64,000 nucleotides of DNA from Xanthobacter sp. NM-59 (GCF_021401125.1 NZ_JACBFQ010000009.1:62001-126000), one strand, 5' to 3'; shown: positions 18,305 through 27,570, counted from the stretch's first letter. Numbers and translations: made by a program. The notes: generated from the letters alone by a model not told the origin.

Positions 18305-18898
18305 ATGATGCACTTCAAAGCCCTCGCCGCCGCAGCGATCGCGGCCGCACTGGTATCGGCGGGCCCGGCACGGGCCAATGATCGCATTGAACTTTTCCCG
18401 TTCGCGAAGCTGTTCCTCGCCACGCCGTCTGACGTGGGCGTGGTGAGCAGCTCCTCGCCCATTCCGCGCCAGATGGTGGCCTTCGACTCCAAGTACAGGC
18501 CGGGCACCATCGTCATCCGGACCTCGGAGCGGCGGCTTTACTATGTGACCTCGCCTGGACACGCCATCCGCTATGGCGTGGGCGTGGGCCGCGACGGCTT
18601 CCAGTGGTCGGGCGTGAAGACGGTGAGCGCAAAGCGCGAGTGGCCCGGCTGGACCCCGCCCGCGCAGATGCTGAAGCGCCGCCCGGACCTTCCGCGCTAC
18701 ATGCCCGGCGGCATCGACAATCCGCTCGGCGCGCGCGCCATGTATCTGGGATCGAGCCTCTACCGCATCCACGGCTCCAACGAGCCGGAAACCATCGGCC
18801 AAGCGGTGTCATCAGGCTGCATCCGCATGACCAATGACGATGTGGTGGACCTTTATAACCGCGTGCGCGTGGGCGCCACGGTCTACGTGCAGCGCTGA
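18305..18898 (+). CDS. L,D-transpeptidase (YkuD domain)
   Basis: Exported enzyme of 197 residues that forms 3-3 crosslinks in peptidoglycan or attaches proteins to it. The signal peptide spans about residues 1-24, and the YkuD domain covers residues 65-197. The catalytic motif has His156 in YRIHGSN and Cys172 in SSGCIRM, with Arg174 conserved. The start is one of two adjacent ATGs (18305, 18308) directly before the signal. A strong terminator follows. It probably acts alone; it is a typical alphaproteobacterial Ldt of the ErfK/YbiS/YcfS group. Confidence 0.93.
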   Translation: MMHFKALAAAAIAAALVSAGPARANDRIELFPFAKLFLATPSDVGVVSSSSPIPRQMVAFDSKYRPGTIVIRTSERRLYYVTSPGHAIRYGVGVGRDGFQWSGVKTVSAKREWPGWTPPAQMLKRRPDLPRYMPGGIDNPLGARAMYLGSSLYRIHGSNEPETIGQAVSSGCIRMTNDDVVDLYNRVRVGATVYVQR

Positions 18899-19237
18899 GG
18901 CGTGGGCTTCGGCCCGGCCCCGTTGCCGCGCAAGCCAAGGGGCGGCACCCCCTCAGAACACACAAAAGCCCGGGCTGAGCCCGGGCTTTTTGATGTGGGG
19001 ACGACAGAGATCGGCCCCTTCCCCAACAAGGTCGTCCCTCCGCGCATCAAAGACATGCGGCGGAGGAACGAAGTCCTCGTTACCCTGAAAGCGGAGTACA
19101 TCCGTCCGTCTTCCATGGCGCCCCCGGACCACATTTGCGATCCGACGGGCTTTCAACCAGGACAAATCCTATATGGGCACGGCATGAGGGCTTTTCAAGG
19201 GGCGGGAGACAGGCGCCCGCCCCGAGAACACGCCCAG
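18899..19237. other. Gene-free stretch between ldt and the ABC transporter
   Basis: This 339-bp stretch lies between two convergent 3' ends. It holds one strong hairpin terminator (18964-18990). Beyond that I see no gene, RNA or repeat. Confidence 0.6.
18964..18990. terminator. Bidirectional rho-independent terminator
   Basis: A perfect 12-bp stem, AAAAGCCCGGGC with GCCCGGGCTTTT, closes a three-base loop (TGA) and runs into a T-run. It lies 66 bp after the L,D-transpeptidase stop and, being A-flanked on the other side, could also end transcription of the convergent ABC operon. Confidence 0.85.
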
Positions 19238-20263
19238 TCAGTTCGCCCCGGACGCCTTCTTCACAAAGGTCCCGTCGAACGTCTTGCCGAGATCGATGTT
19301 CGCGGCCTTCAGCTCCGGGTCGAACTCCACCAGCATGCCCAGCGCGGTCTTGCGCGCGCTCTCGGGAATGAGGCCGGTGATGGAATACATGGGCATGGAG
19401 TTCTTCACGGCCGCCTCATACAGCGCCGTGTCGCCCAGCAGGTATTCCTGCGGCACCACGGCGGCCACATCGGCCGGGCTCGCGGTGTGCAGCCACTTCA
19501 GGGCCTTGTAAAAGGCGTTCACCAGCTTCTGCGTGGTGACCGGATTCTGGGCAGTGAAGTCCCGCTTCAGGTAGAGCACGGCCGCCGGGTTGGGCCCGCC
19601 GAAAATCTTGTCACTTCCTTCTTCGGTCCGGCTGTCGGCCAGGATGATGACGTCGCCGTCGCTCTCCAGCTTGGTGATGACGGGGTCGAGGTTGGACATG
19701 GCCTCGATACCGCCATGCTTCATCTGCGCAACCGAGGAGGCGCCGCCACCGACCCCCACGAAGGACACGTCCTCCGGCTTCAAGCCGTCCTTCGCCAGCA
19801 GGAAATTGACGAAGAAGTTGGTGGAGGAACCGGGGGCGGTGACGCCCACCTTCTTGCCCTTCAGATCCTTCACGCTCTTGATACCGGTGTCCTTGCCCGC
19901 CACCAGCACGATGCCGGGGAAGCGGCCGAGCTCGATCACCGAAACGATGTCCTGGCCCTTGGCCTGCATGCGGATGGTGTGCTCATAGGCACCCGTCACC
20001 GCATCCACCGATCCGCCGATGAGGGCCTGAAGCGACTTCGCGCCGCCACCAAAATCATTGATGGTGACGTCGAGCCCCTCGTCCTTGAAGTAGCCCTTCC
20101 GCTCCGCAATGGTCAGCGGCAAATAATACAGCAGCGGCTTGCCACCAACGCCGATGGTGACCTGCGGCTTCTCCGCCTGCTGGGCGGCCGCCGGCCCGGT
20201 CACCACCGCGGCAAGGCCGGCCAGCGCGAGCGCGCCTGCGGCGAGGGTCTTCAACATTCCCAT
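19238..20263 (-). CDS. ABC transporter substrate-binding protein (NMT1/SsuA-like)
   Basis: Periplasmic binding protein of 341 residues of the nitrate/sulfonate/pyrimidine-precursor class. The signal peptide ends near PAAAQQA (about residue 28). The conserved ERKGYFKDEGLDV and the SMPQV-type ligand loop (GGSVDAVTGAYEHTI) are visible, with the lobe-linking KGKKVGVTAPGSSTNFFV. The start MGMLKTL at 20263 has an excellent ribosome site (GGGAGGAAG); the ATG six codons upstream overlaps the permease gene and is less likely. It is last in an ATPase-permease-binding protein operon. The substrate is unknown. Confidence 0.9.
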   Translation of the reverse strand: MGMLKTLAAGALALAGLAAVVTGPAAAQQAEKPQVTIGVGGKPLLYYLPLTIAERKGYFKDEGLDVTINDFGGGAKSLQALIGGSVDAVTGAYEHTIRMQAKGQDIVSVIELGRFPGIVLVAGKDTGIKSVKDLKGKKVGVTAPGSSTNFFVNFLLAKDGLKPEDVSFVGVGGGASSVAQMKHGGIEAMSNLDPVITKLESDGDVIILADSRTEEGSDKIFGGPNPAAVLYLKRDFTAQNPVTTQKLVNAFYKALKWLHTASPADVAAVVPQEYLLGDTALYEAAVKNSMPMYSITGLIPESARKTALGMLVEFDPELKAANIDLGKTFDGTFVKKASGAN

Positions 20264-20277
20264 TGTCTTCCTCCCTG

Positions 20278-21090
20278 TCATTGCGCCGTGGCCGGCGCCG
20301 GGCGCCAGACCAGAAGCCGCTTTTCAATGGCACTCACCAGCATGTCGATGATGATGACGAAGATGGAGAGCACCACCATGCCCGAAAACACGCCGGTGAC
20401 GTCGAACACGCCCTCGGCCTGATGGATGCGGTAGCCGAGCCCGGCCGCCGCGCCCAGATATTCACCCACCACCGCGCCCACCAGCGCGAAGCCCACGGCC
20501 GTGTGCAGCGAGGAGAACATCCAGGTGAGGGCGGACGGCCAGAACACGTTGCGCATGAGCTGGCGCTCATTCATGCCCAGCATGCGCGCATTGGCGAGCA
20601 AGGTCGGGCTCACCTCCTTCACGCCCTGATAGACGTTGAAGAAGACGATGAAGAACACCAGCGTGACGCCCAGCGCCACCTTGGACCAGATGCCCAGCCC
20701 CAGCCACAGCGCAAAAATAGGCGCCAGCACCACGCGCGGCAGCGCGTTCGCCATCTTCACATAGGGGTCGAACACGGCTGCCAGAACCGCCTTGCGGGCA
20801 AACCAGAAGCCGATGAGCACCCCGCCCGCGGCGCCGATGGCGAAGGCCAGCAGCGTTTCCAGCAGCGTGATGCCAAGGTGATACCAGATGGCCCCCGAGT
20901 AGAAGTCGAGGAAGGTGCGCTGGAACACCGCCACCGGGGTAGAGAAGAAGAACGGATCCAGCACATAGAACGGCTTGGCCGAGATGGCGGGAATGTTCAG
21001 CTTCACCGTGGAGCCGAGATGCCAGATGGCCAGCAGCACCACGGCCACCAGCAGTTGAAGCCCCAGCAGAGTTGAGCGGCTGCGCATCAT
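20278..21090 (-). CDS. ABC transporter permease (SsuC/TauC-like)
   Basis: Inner-membrane permease of 270 residues with about six helices. The ABC-permease EAA loop reads MLGMNERQLMRNVFWPSALTW near residues 150-172, and the segment GFWFARKAVLAAVFDPYVKMANALP is characteristic of the SsuC/TauC/NrtB group. It begins with two adjacent ATGs that overlap the ATPase stop by four bases. It works with the flanking ATPase and binding protein to import a small organic anion or heterocycle. Confidence 0.92.
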   Translation of the reverse strand: MMRSRSTLLGLQLLVAVVLLAIWHLGSTVKLNIPAISAKPFYVLDPFFFSTPVAVFQRTFLDFYSGAIWYHLGITLLETLLAFAIGAAGGVLIGFWFARKAVLAAVFDPYVKMANALPRVVLAPIFALWLGLGIWSKVALGVTLVFFIVFFNVYQGVKEVSPTLLANARMLGMNERQLMRNVFWPSALTWMFSSLHTAVGFALVGAVVGEYLGAAAGLGYRIHQAEGVFDVTGVFSGMVVLSIFVIIIDMLVSAIEKRLLVWRPAPATAQ

Positions 21091-21944
21091 TGCCCTTGCT
21101 CCACCGTTTCCGATTGTCTGTAGCCCTTCACCACCTCATCCTTCAGCGCCGCCCAGATCTCCTTGTGCAGCCGGTGGAATTCGGGATCGAGCCGCACGTC
21201 GATGTCGCGCGGGCGGGCGATGGGCACCTTCCATTCGCCAATGATGCGCGCCGCCGGCCCCGCGCCCATGATGACCACCCGATCCGCGAGCGCGATCGCC
21301 TCTTCCAGATCGTGGGTCACGAACATCACCGCCTTGCGGTCGGCGCTCCACAGGTCCAGCAGCAGGTTGCCCATGATCTGGCGCGTCTGCGCGTCGAGGG
21401 GACCGAAAGGCTCGTCCATCAGCAGGATCTTGGGGTGGCGGATCAGCACCTGGGCGAGGCCTACGCGCTTCCTCTGCCCGCCCGAGAGCATGTGTGGATA
21501 GCGATCCGCGAAGGCGGCCAGGCCCACGCGCGCCAGCCATTCGCGCGCCTCGGCCCGCGCCTCCGCCTTGGGGGTGCCGACGATGTCGAGGCCGATGGCC
21601 ACATTCTCGACCGCCGTCTTCCAGGGAAACAGCGCTTCCGCCTGGAACAGGTAGCCAGCCTTCCGGTTCAGGCCGGACAAGGCCTCGCCGAAGATGGAGA
21701 CGCTGCCGGAGGCGGGCTTCAGCAGGCCGGCGGTGGCATTGAGAAGGGTGGACTTGCCGCAGCCCGTGGGCCCCACGATGGCCACGAACTCACCATCCGC
21801 GACCGCAAGGTTCGCGTCATCCACGGCGACGAAGGAGGCCCCGCCGCGCTTGGCATTGGGAAAGGCGATCCGCACCTTCTCCAGAACCACGGCGCTCGTC
21901 TGCACCTGTGGAGCCGGCTGGACCACACTGAGAACTGGCGACAC
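21087..21944 (-). CDS. ABC transporter ATP-binding protein (SsuB/TauB-like)
   Basis: ATPase of 285 residues. Walker A is GPTGCGKST, the signature is LSGGQRKRVGLAQ, Walker B is KILLMDEPFGPLDA and the switch histidine is in FVTHDLEEA. The C-terminus has the short helical end typical of the SsuB/TauB/NrtD group, with no regulatory domain. The N-terminus carries about 15 extra residues before the first strand, so the true start might be slightly downstream. It is the first gene of the three-gene importer. Confidence 0.92.
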   Translation of the reverse strand: MSPVLSVVQPAPQVQTSAVVLEKVRIAFPNAKRGGASFVAVDDANLAVADGEFVAIVGPTGCGKSTLLNATAGLLKPASGSVSIFGEALSGLNRKAGYLFQAEALFPWKTAVENVAIGLDIVGTPKAEARAEAREWLARVGLAAFADRYPHMLSGGQRKRVGLAQVLIRHPKILLMDEPFGPLDAQTRQIMGNLLLDLWSADRKAVMFVTHDLEEAIALADRVVIMGAGPAARIIGEWKVPIARPRDIDVRLDPEFHRLHKEIWAALKDEVVKGYRQSETVEQGQ

Positions 21945-22130
21945 CCTTCCCTCCCTGGGTCGCTGAAATTGTACCCGCCGCGTGTTCTTACCGCCGCGGA
22001 CGGGCGCGCAACGTAGCGGGGCCTCGGTTACGGAAGCAACCCACCGCGTGCAGGAAAGGGAGGAAATGAAAGACTTTTCAGCGCTTGAGCGGTGTGCGGT
22101 GCAGCAGACGAACGCCGCCAGCGGAGGTCG

Positions 22131-22625
22131 TCACGCCGGATCGCGCTCCGGTAATGCGACCAGGATCAGCACGCCGAGCACGGCCATATAGATGCGGAAA
22201 GCGGCGTCCTGGCCATTCCACTCCCGCGATTGCCACATGGCGAAATATTCGCCAGCGACCACCATGAAGCCGAAGAACCAGACCAGGAAGGCGAGCGCGG
22301 CGCCCATATAAACGAGCCCCTTCGCGCATTCGAAGACGGCGGCGGGCGCGCGCAAGCGGGCCAGCATGGCCAGGGCACCAGCGGCGAGAAGCAGGCCGCT
22401 CAGCCCCTCCGCGGCGATGATGGCGGCGTAGGCCGCCCGCCAGATCCGCTCATCGGTAATGGCCCGCCCCATCAGGGCGTTGCCGGGAAAGGTCGTGTCC
22501 ATGCTCAGCACATGGCCCACGAACGCATAGTTCGAGCCGTAGTCGACCAGGTTTCCGTAGGCGACGATCAGCGCATAGGCGGCGAGCGACGCCACCAGTA
22601 CGACCTTTGCAAGGCGCAATCCCAT
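22131..22625 (-). CDS. DUF2165 integral membrane protein
   Basis: Protein of 164 residues with four membrane helices (about residues 8-28, 63-85, 100-122 and 140-158). It has the DUF2165 pattern: an early YGNLVDYGSNYAFVGHVLSMDTTFPG loop and the late EYFAMWQSREWNGQDAAFR segment. Members are small membrane proteins with no known function. The start MGLRLAK at 22625 is preferred over a second in-frame ATG five codons upstream. It stands alone between the ABC operon and infA. Confidence 0.82.
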   Translation of the reverse strand: MGLRLAKVVLVASLAAYALIVAYGNLVDYGSNYAFVGHVLSMDTTFPGNALMGRAITDERIWRAAYAAIIAAEGLSGLLLAAGALAMLARLRAPAAVFECAKGLVYMGAALAFLVWFFGFMVVAGEYFAMWQSREWNGQDAAFRIYMAVLGVLILVALPERDPA

Positions 22626-22717
22626 CTCTGGCTCCCGCATCGCGGCGCAAGGCTCCGAGCGGCGCGAGGAGCATCATCTCCCCGCCGCCGGCGGGCCGGC
22701 TGGAACCAGAGGATATA

Positions 22718-22993
22718 TCAGCGCCGACGGAAATTCTGCTGGCGGCGCGCGCCGGGAGGCGGTGCGGAACCCTCGACCTTGTGCCGGAAGTTGATGCGGC
22801 CGCGATCGAGATCATACGGCGACATCTCAACCACCACCCGGTCACCTTCGATGGTGCGGATGCGGTTCTTCTTCATCTTGCCGGCGGCATAGGCCAGGAT
22901 CTGATGATCATTGTCCAGTCGCACGCGGAAATTGCCGTCGGGCAGGACTTCCGTGACGGTGCCCTCGAACTCCAGCAGCTCTTCTTTCGCCAT
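22718..22993 (-). CDS. infA: Translation initiation factor IF-1
   Basis: S1/OB-fold factor of 91 residues that binds the ribosomal A site during initiation. It opens [20 protein letters not shown] and contains the conserved [25 protein letters not shown] core. Compared with the usual ~72 residues it carries a short basic C-terminal tail ([13 protein letters not shown]), as in some alphaproteobacterial copies. It lies downstream of, and on the same strand as, the RhlE-type helicase gene with 137 bp between them. Confidence 0.97.
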   Translation of the reverse strand: MAKEELLEFEGTVTEVLPDGNFRVRLDNDHQILAYAAGKMKKNRIRTIEGDRVVVEMSPYDLDRGRINFRHKVEGSAPPPGARRQQNFRRR

Positions 22994-23130
22994 ATAGCCT
23001 TCTCCAGTGACCCCGATCGGGGCGGAATTGGCGGGCCTTATCTCACGTTTCCGCGTTCCGGCCCATAGGTGTCATGCATGCGGGAAGCGCTTTTCGGCGC
23101 CCCCGCACCTGGTTTGAACCTTCGCGAACC

Positions 23131-24825
23131 TCAGCGGCCCGGGCGCTTGGCGCCCTTGCCCTGGGTCTCACCGCGCGGTGCGGAGCGAGACGGCACCGCC
23201 TTCATGAAGCCGATACCACCCAGCTCGCCACCGGTGGGCCGGCTGCCGGAACGCTCCCCGCGTGCGGCACGGCCTTCGGGACGCTCGGAGCGGCTGGGGG
23301 CGCGGCCATCCTCATGACGGGGCTGGCCGCCACGGGACTGCCCGCCACGCGGCGGCTGGCCGCCACGCCCTTCGCGACTCTCGCCGCCCCGCGCCTCGCG
23401 CGGCTGGCCATCGCGGCCCTCCGCACGAGCGGGGGCCGGGCGCTTCTCGCGACGCGGCGCCTCGTCCCGTCCGCCCTCACGCCGGCCACCTTCGGCCCGC
23501 GCATTCTCGCGGCGATCACCATCCTGGCGCTGCCCGCCATTGCGACCGCCCTCGGGACGGCGCGGACGACGCGGCGGACGACCGCCACGCACTTCCTCAC
23601 GCGCCTCCACGGGGGACACCTCCAGCGGCGTGCCTTCCGGCACCTCGAAGGCGGCGCCCGAGCCACGACGGTCACTCGAGGGGATCTGCATCTTGATCAG
23701 CCGCTCGATGGAGCGCAGGTAAGCGCGCTCCTCGTGATCGCAGAAGGAAATGGCGATGCCCTCGCGGCCGGCGCGCGCGGTGCGGCCGATGCGGTGGACA
23801 TAACTCTCGGGCACGTTCGGCAGATCGAAATTGATGACGTGGCTCACGCCCGTCACGTCGATGCCGCGGGCGGCGATATCGGTGGCCACCAGGGTGCGCA
23901 CGGTGCCCTCGCGGAAGGCGGCGAGCACGCGGTCGCGCTGGTTCTGGGACTTATTGCCGTGGATCGCCTCGGCAGCGATGCCCACCTTGGCCAGCACACG
24001 CACCACCTTGTCGGCGCCGTGCTTGGTGCGGGTGAACACCAGGGCCCGGTCGATCTCTTCCTTGGCGAGGACCTCGGCCAGCAGCTGGCCCTTGTTGGGC
24101 TTGTCCACCAGCACCACGCGCTGGTCCACGCGATCGGCGGTCTTGGAGACGGGGGTCACCGCCACCTGCGCCGGATCATGCAGCATGGAACCCGCCAGCT
24201 CGGCGATGGCCGAGGGCATGGTGGCGGAGAAGAACAGCGAGTGCCGCTTGTGGGGCAGCCGGCGCACGATGGCGCGGATGGCGTGGACGAAGCCCATGTC
24301 CAGCATCTGGTCCGCCTCGTCGAGAACGAACACTTCCACCTGGTCGAGCCGCACCGCATTGTTCTCGGCAAGGTCGATGAGGCGGCCGGGGGTGGCCACC
24401 AGCACGTCGACGCCGCGCGAAAGGGAGCGGATCTGGCGGCCCATGGGCACGCCACCGATGGCGAGCGCCACCGAGATGCGCGCATGGCGGCCGAACTTCT
24501 GGAAATTGTCGACGATCTGGCCCGACAGCTCGCGGGTGGGCGAGAGCACCAGAGCGCGCACCGCACGCGGCTCCGGCCGGCGCGGATGGCGCAGCAGGCG
24601 GTCAAGAATGGGAAGGGCGAAAGCGGCGGTCTTGCCGGTGCCGGTCTGGGCGATACCGATCAGGTCGCGGCCGGCGAGAATTTCAGGAATGGCCTGGGCT
24701 TGAATGGGGGTCGGCGTGACGTGCCGCTCTTCATCGAGGGCACGAACGATGGGCTCGGCGAGGCCGAGGGCAGAAAAAGAGGTCAAGCTCTGTCTTTCAT
24801 GGGCGAACGGCGCCGGAGCGCGCAC
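23131..24825 (-). CDS. rhlE: DEAD-box RNA helicase, RhlE subfamily
   Basis: ATP-dependent RNA helicase of up to 564 residues. The Q motif (TPTPIQAQAIP), Walker A (AQTGTGKT, 59-66), PTREL, TPGRL, the DEAD box (169-172), SAT, ATDIAARGIDV and HRIGRTARAG occur in canonical order. The last ~180 residues are an arginine/glycine-rich, low-complexity RNA-binding tail. The ATG at 24825 gives 13 unusual residues before the family start; a TTG at 24786 (encoding L-T-S-F-S-A-L-G) matches the usual N-terminus better and may be the real start. It is implicated in ribosome assembly or cold adaptation in relatives. Confidence 0.93.
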   Translation of the reverse strand: MRAPAPFAHERQSLTSFSALGLAEPIVRALDEERHVTPTPIQAQAIPEILAGRDLIGIAQTGTGKTAAFALPILDRLLRHPRRPEPRAVRALVLSPTRELSGQIVDNFQKFGRHARISVALAIGGVPMGRQIRSLSRGVDVLVATPGRLIDLAENNAVRLDQVEVFVLDEADQMLDMGFVHAIRAIVRRLPHKRHSLFFSATMPSAIAELAGSMLHDPAQVAVTPVSKTADRVDQRVVLVDKPNKGQLLAEVLAKEEIDRALVFTRTKHGADKVVRVLAKVGIAAEAIHGNKSQNQRDRVLAAFREGTVRTLVATDIAARGIDVTGVSHVINFDLPNVPESYVHRIGRTARAGREGIAISFCDHEERAYLRSIERLIKMQIPSSDRRGSGAAFEVPEGTPLEVSPVEAREEVRGGRPPRRPRRPEGGRNGGQRQDGDRRENARAEGGRREGGRDEAPRREKRPAPARAEGRDGQPREARGGESREGRGGQPPRGGQSRGGQPRHEDGRAPSRSERPEGRAARGERSGSRPTGGELGGIGFMKAVPSRSAPRGETQGKGAKRPGR

Positions 24826-25260
24826 GCGTGGCGCTCACGCGGCGGCACAGCTCGCGAGGATCTTCGACATCCCGCGTGGCCAGGGGTGTCCAAAAGAAAC
24901 ATGGAATTCGGGCTAAGCCGCCTGAGACGCTTCCAGGATAATGAAGCTCCGAGCGGTCTCCGCTACGCGGCCCGACAGCGCCGTCACGCGCAGGTGTCAC
25001 TCGCGATCCTCTCTGGATCTCGGGAACGCCGCCTGCCGACGGATCACTATGGCAGTGCATATGACGCATCCCCATGACGATTTCAAGGCGGCGGCGCCAA
25101 CACCAGCCGCTTTTCAGCGACGAAACGTCGGGCGCGCGTACTCTTTTCTGCCGCACTGCATCTCCATATAGAGCGCGAGAATCCCGTGCCATTGCGGCGC
25201 GGGCCATATCCCGTCATCTCCCCAGCGCAACCACCGGGGCATATGACGGGCGGAGGCGCC
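24826..25260. other. Divergent intergenic region, rhlE and dedA
   Basis: This 435-bp region is where both genes should have their promoters and leaders. I find no coding frame with conserved features, no tRNA and no clear hairpin. Long leaders are common ahead of cold-responsive helicase genes, but nothing specific is visible here. Confidence 0.5.
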
Positions 25261-25785
25261 ATGTTCGACCCCCAGGCTTTGATCGACGCCACGACCACCT
25301 TCGTGCAGGAGCATCAGGCCCTGGCCCCGGCCATCGTGTTCGCCCTTGCGTTCGGCGAGTCGCTGGCGCTCGTGTCCTTCCTTGTGCCCGCGACCGTGCT
25401 GCTGCTGGCCATCGGCGCGCTGGTCGAGGCATCCGGCCTCCACTTCTTCCCCATCTGGCTTGCGGCGGTCGTGGGCGCGTCCCTCGGCGATGCCGTCTCC
25501 TATTGGTTCGGCTTCTATTACAAAGAGCGCGCGAAGACCTTCTGGCCGCTGTCCAGGCGCCCCGATCTGGTGGCGCGCGCCGAGGACTTCTTCACCCGGT
25601 TTGGAATCTGGGGCGTGGCAGTCGGCCGCTTTTTCGGGCCCGTGCGAGCCGTGGTCCCGCTCATCGCCGGCATTCTCGCCATGCGCCAAAGCCATTTCCA
25701 GGTCGCGAACGTGGCCAGCGCGGCGGTCTGGGCCTTTGCCATGCTCGCGCCCGGCGCACTGGCGCTGAAGCTGATCGGCGGCTGA
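25261..25785 (+). CDS. DedA-family membrane protein
   Basis: Inner-membrane protein of 174 residues of the DedA/VTT family, linked to lipid flipping and envelope homeostasis. It shows the family motifs: an acidic residue in the early helix (FALAFGESLALVSFLVPATVLL), the G-x-x-x-G-D core (VVGASLGDAVSYWFGFYYKERAK) and the arginine motif FTRFGIWGVAVGRFFGPVRAVVPLIAG. The start at 25261 has a clear ribosome site (GGCGGAGG). It is a single gene upstream of the molybdate operon, 141 bp before modA. Confidence 0.92.
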   Translation: MFDPQALIDATTTFVQEHQALAPAIVFALAFGESLALVSFLVPATVLLLAIGALVEASGLHFFPIWLAAVVGASLGDAVSYWFGFYYKERAKTFWPLSRRPDLVARAEDFFTRFGIWGVAVGRFFGPVRAVVPLIAGILAMRQSHFQVANVASAAVWAFAMLAPGALALKLIGG

Positions 25786-25870
25786 GGCCGCACGGCTCCG
25801 GCCCCCGTCATACCGGAGCGCCACCGCACCGGACGCGCTTACCGTGTTCATGCGGCAATGCCGAAGCTTG

Positions 25871-25918
25871 TCTCCCCCGGGTATCCTATATATGAATGGA
25901 TATACCAACCGGGGGAGA
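25871..25918. promoter_or_regulatory. Long inverted repeat upstream of modA, candidate Mo-box
   Basis: Perfect 10-bp arms TCTCCCCCGG (25871-25880) and CCGGGGGAGA (25909-25918) flank an AT-rich core with nested half-sites (GTATCC-TATATA and GGATATACC). The core resembles ModE operators, which pair TATA-rich half-sites. The right arm overlaps the modA ribosome site (GGGGGAGA), nine bases before the ATG, so ModE binding or an RNA hairpin here would block translation or transcription. The assignment to ModE is inference. Confidence 0.55.
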
Positions 25919-25926
25919 TAATTTCC

Positions 25927-26742
25927 ATGATCGATTTTGCCATCCGGCGGCGCGGCCTTGTGCTGGGCCTTGTCCTTGCCAGCACAGCATTTTTCGGCCC
26001 CGCGCGCGCCGAAGAGGCGGCCCGCGCGACCGCAGCTTCCGCCGACACCACGGTCACCACCTTCGCCGCGGCGAGCCTCACCAATGCCTTCCAGGATATC
26101 GGCAAGGCTTATGAAGCCAAGAACAAGGCCTCGCTGAAATTCTCCTTCGCCGCCTCTTCCGCCCTCGCCAAGCAGATGGAAGCGGGTGCGCCGGCCAACA
26201 TCTTCGCCTCCGCCGACCTGAAGTGGATGGACTTCGCCGAGCAGAAGGGCCTCATCGTGCCGTCCTCGCGCGTGGTTCCCATCGGCAATGAGCTGGTGCT
26301 GGTTGCCCCGGCGGACAGCGCCAAGCCCGTCACCATTTCCAAGGGCATGGACATCGAGGCCCTGCTGGGCCCCAAGGGCCGCATCGCCACGGGCCTGACC
26401 GACAGCGTGCCGGTGGGCATCTACACCAAGACCGCCTTCACCAATCTCGGCGTGTGGGACAAGGTCGCTCCCCGCATCGTCGGCGCCGAAAGCGTGCGCG
26501 CCGCCCTTGCCCTGGTGGAGCGCGGCGAGGTGCCTTACGGCGTGGTCTACGCCACTGATGCCGCCATCGCCAAGAACGTGAAGGTGGTCGCGGTGTTCCC
26601 GGCCGACAGCCATCCGCCGGTGCAATATCCCTTCGCCCTCGTGAAGGAGCACGACACGCCGGAAGCCAAGGCCTTCTTCGCCTTCCTCACCAGCCCCGAG
26701 GCCAAGGACATCTACAAGAAGTACGGCTTCTCGGTGAAGTGA
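25927..26742 (+). CDS. modA: Molybdate ABC transporter substrate-binding protein
   Basis: Periplasmic molybdate/tungstate-binding protein of 271 residues. The signal peptide ends near GPARAEEA (about residue 28). The oxyanion-binding segments are recognisable: TTFAAASLTNAFQDI, FSFAASSALAKQMEAGAPANIFASAD and the hinge TDSVPVGIYTKTAF, then VERGEVPYGVVYATDA. The ATG at 25927 follows the purine-rich right arm of the inverted repeat. It is first in modABC; a 14-bp stem-loop separates it from modB. Confidence 0.96.
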   Translation: MIDFAIRRRGLVLGLVLASTAFFGPARAEEAARATAASADTTVTTFAAASLTNAFQDIGKAYEAKNKASLKFSFAASSALAKQMEAGAPANIFASADLKWMDFAEQKGLIVPSSRVVPIGNELVLVAPADSAKPVTISKGMDIEALLGPKGRIATGLTDSVPVGIYTKTAFTNLGVWDKVAPRIVGAESVRAALALVERGEVPYGVVYATDAAIAKNVKVVAVFPADSHPPVQYPFALVKEHDTPEAKAFFAFLTSPEAKDIYKKYGFSVK

Positions 26743-26798
26743 GGCACCGCGGCGGTGGCCCAGCGGCGGCGACCCGCGTGCCTTGCATGAGAAAAAGA

Positions 26799-26831
26799 CT
26801 GCAGGTGCGAAGATACGCTTCGCACCTGCAG
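26799..26831 (+). terminator. Strong stem-loop between modA and modB
   Basis: A perfect 14-bp stem, CTGCAGGTGCGAAG with CTTCGCACCTGCAG, closes a five-base loop (ATACG). It sits 57 bases after modA and 47 before modB. There is no immediate T-run (a TTTTTG lies about 16 bases on), so it more likely stabilises the modA message or attenuates read-through than ends transcription fully. Confidence 0.65.
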
Positions 26832-26877
26832 CACTTCGGTTTACAATTTTTGTGACATTGCTTTTCGGAATTTTCAC

Positions 26878-27570
26878 ATGCTGCTGACACCAGAAGAATG
26901 GACAGCGGTGGCCCTGAGCCTGAAGGTTGCCTTCTGGTCCACCATCTGGAGCATGCCGCCGGCCATCGTGGTGGGCTGGATCCTGTCCCGCACCGAATTT
27001 CCCGGCAAAGGTCTGTTCGACGGTTTCGTGCATCTGCCGCTGGTTTTGCCCAAGGTCGTGGTCGGCTACATCCTCCTGCTCACCCTCGGCACCCGCGGCT
27101 ATCTCGGACAATTTCTATATGAGTGGTTCGGCATCAGCCTGATGTTCACCACCGCGGGCGCCACCGTGGCAGCCGCAGTGGTGAGCTTTCCGCTGATGGT
27201 CAATGCCATCCGCCTCGCCCTCGATGGTGTCGACAGGGGCATCGAGACCGCCGCCCGCACCCTTGGCGCCAGCCGGCTCGACGCCTTCTTCACCGTGACC
27301 CTGCCGTTGATGACGCCCGGCATCCTCTCCGGCGCCCTCATCTCGCTGGCATCGGCGCTGGGCGAATTCGGCGCCACCATCACCTTCGTGTCCAATGTCG
27401 AGGGCCAGACGCGCACCATTCCCCTCGCCATCTACAGCGCCACCCACATGCCGGACGGAGACGCCATGGCGCTGCGCCTCACCGCAGTCTCGGTGGTGCT
27501 GGCGCTGAGCGCGCTCGTGCTCGCGGAGATGGCAGACCGTCGCATCAAGATCGCGCTGGGCCGGATATGA
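26878..27570 (+). CDS. modB: Molybdate ABC transporter permease
   Basis: Inner-membrane permease of 230 residues with five or six helices. The family signature is present: LPLVLPKVVVGYILLL, the EAA loop ETAARTLGASRLDAFFTVTLPLMTPGIL and GEFGATITFVSN. Length and order are those of ModB. The stop overlaps the modC start in an ATGA, so the two are translationally coupled. Confidence 0.96.
   Translation: MLLTPEEWTAVALSLKVAFWSTIWSMPPAIVVGWILSRTEFPGKGLFDGFVHLPLVLPKVVVGYILLLTLGTRGYLGQFLYEWFGISLMFTTAGATVAAAVVSFPLMVNAIRLALDGVDRGIETAARTLGASRLDAFFTVTLPLMTPGILSGALISLASALGEFGATITFVSNVEGQTRTIPLAIYSATHMPDGDAMALRLTAVSVVLALSALVLAEMADRRIKIALGRI

Noticed and set aside
19238..21944. Naming the ABC importer ssuABC or tauABC.
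   Set aside because: No sulfonate or taurine enzyme gene is adjacent, and this binding-protein family also carries nitrate, pyrimidine precursors and aromatics.
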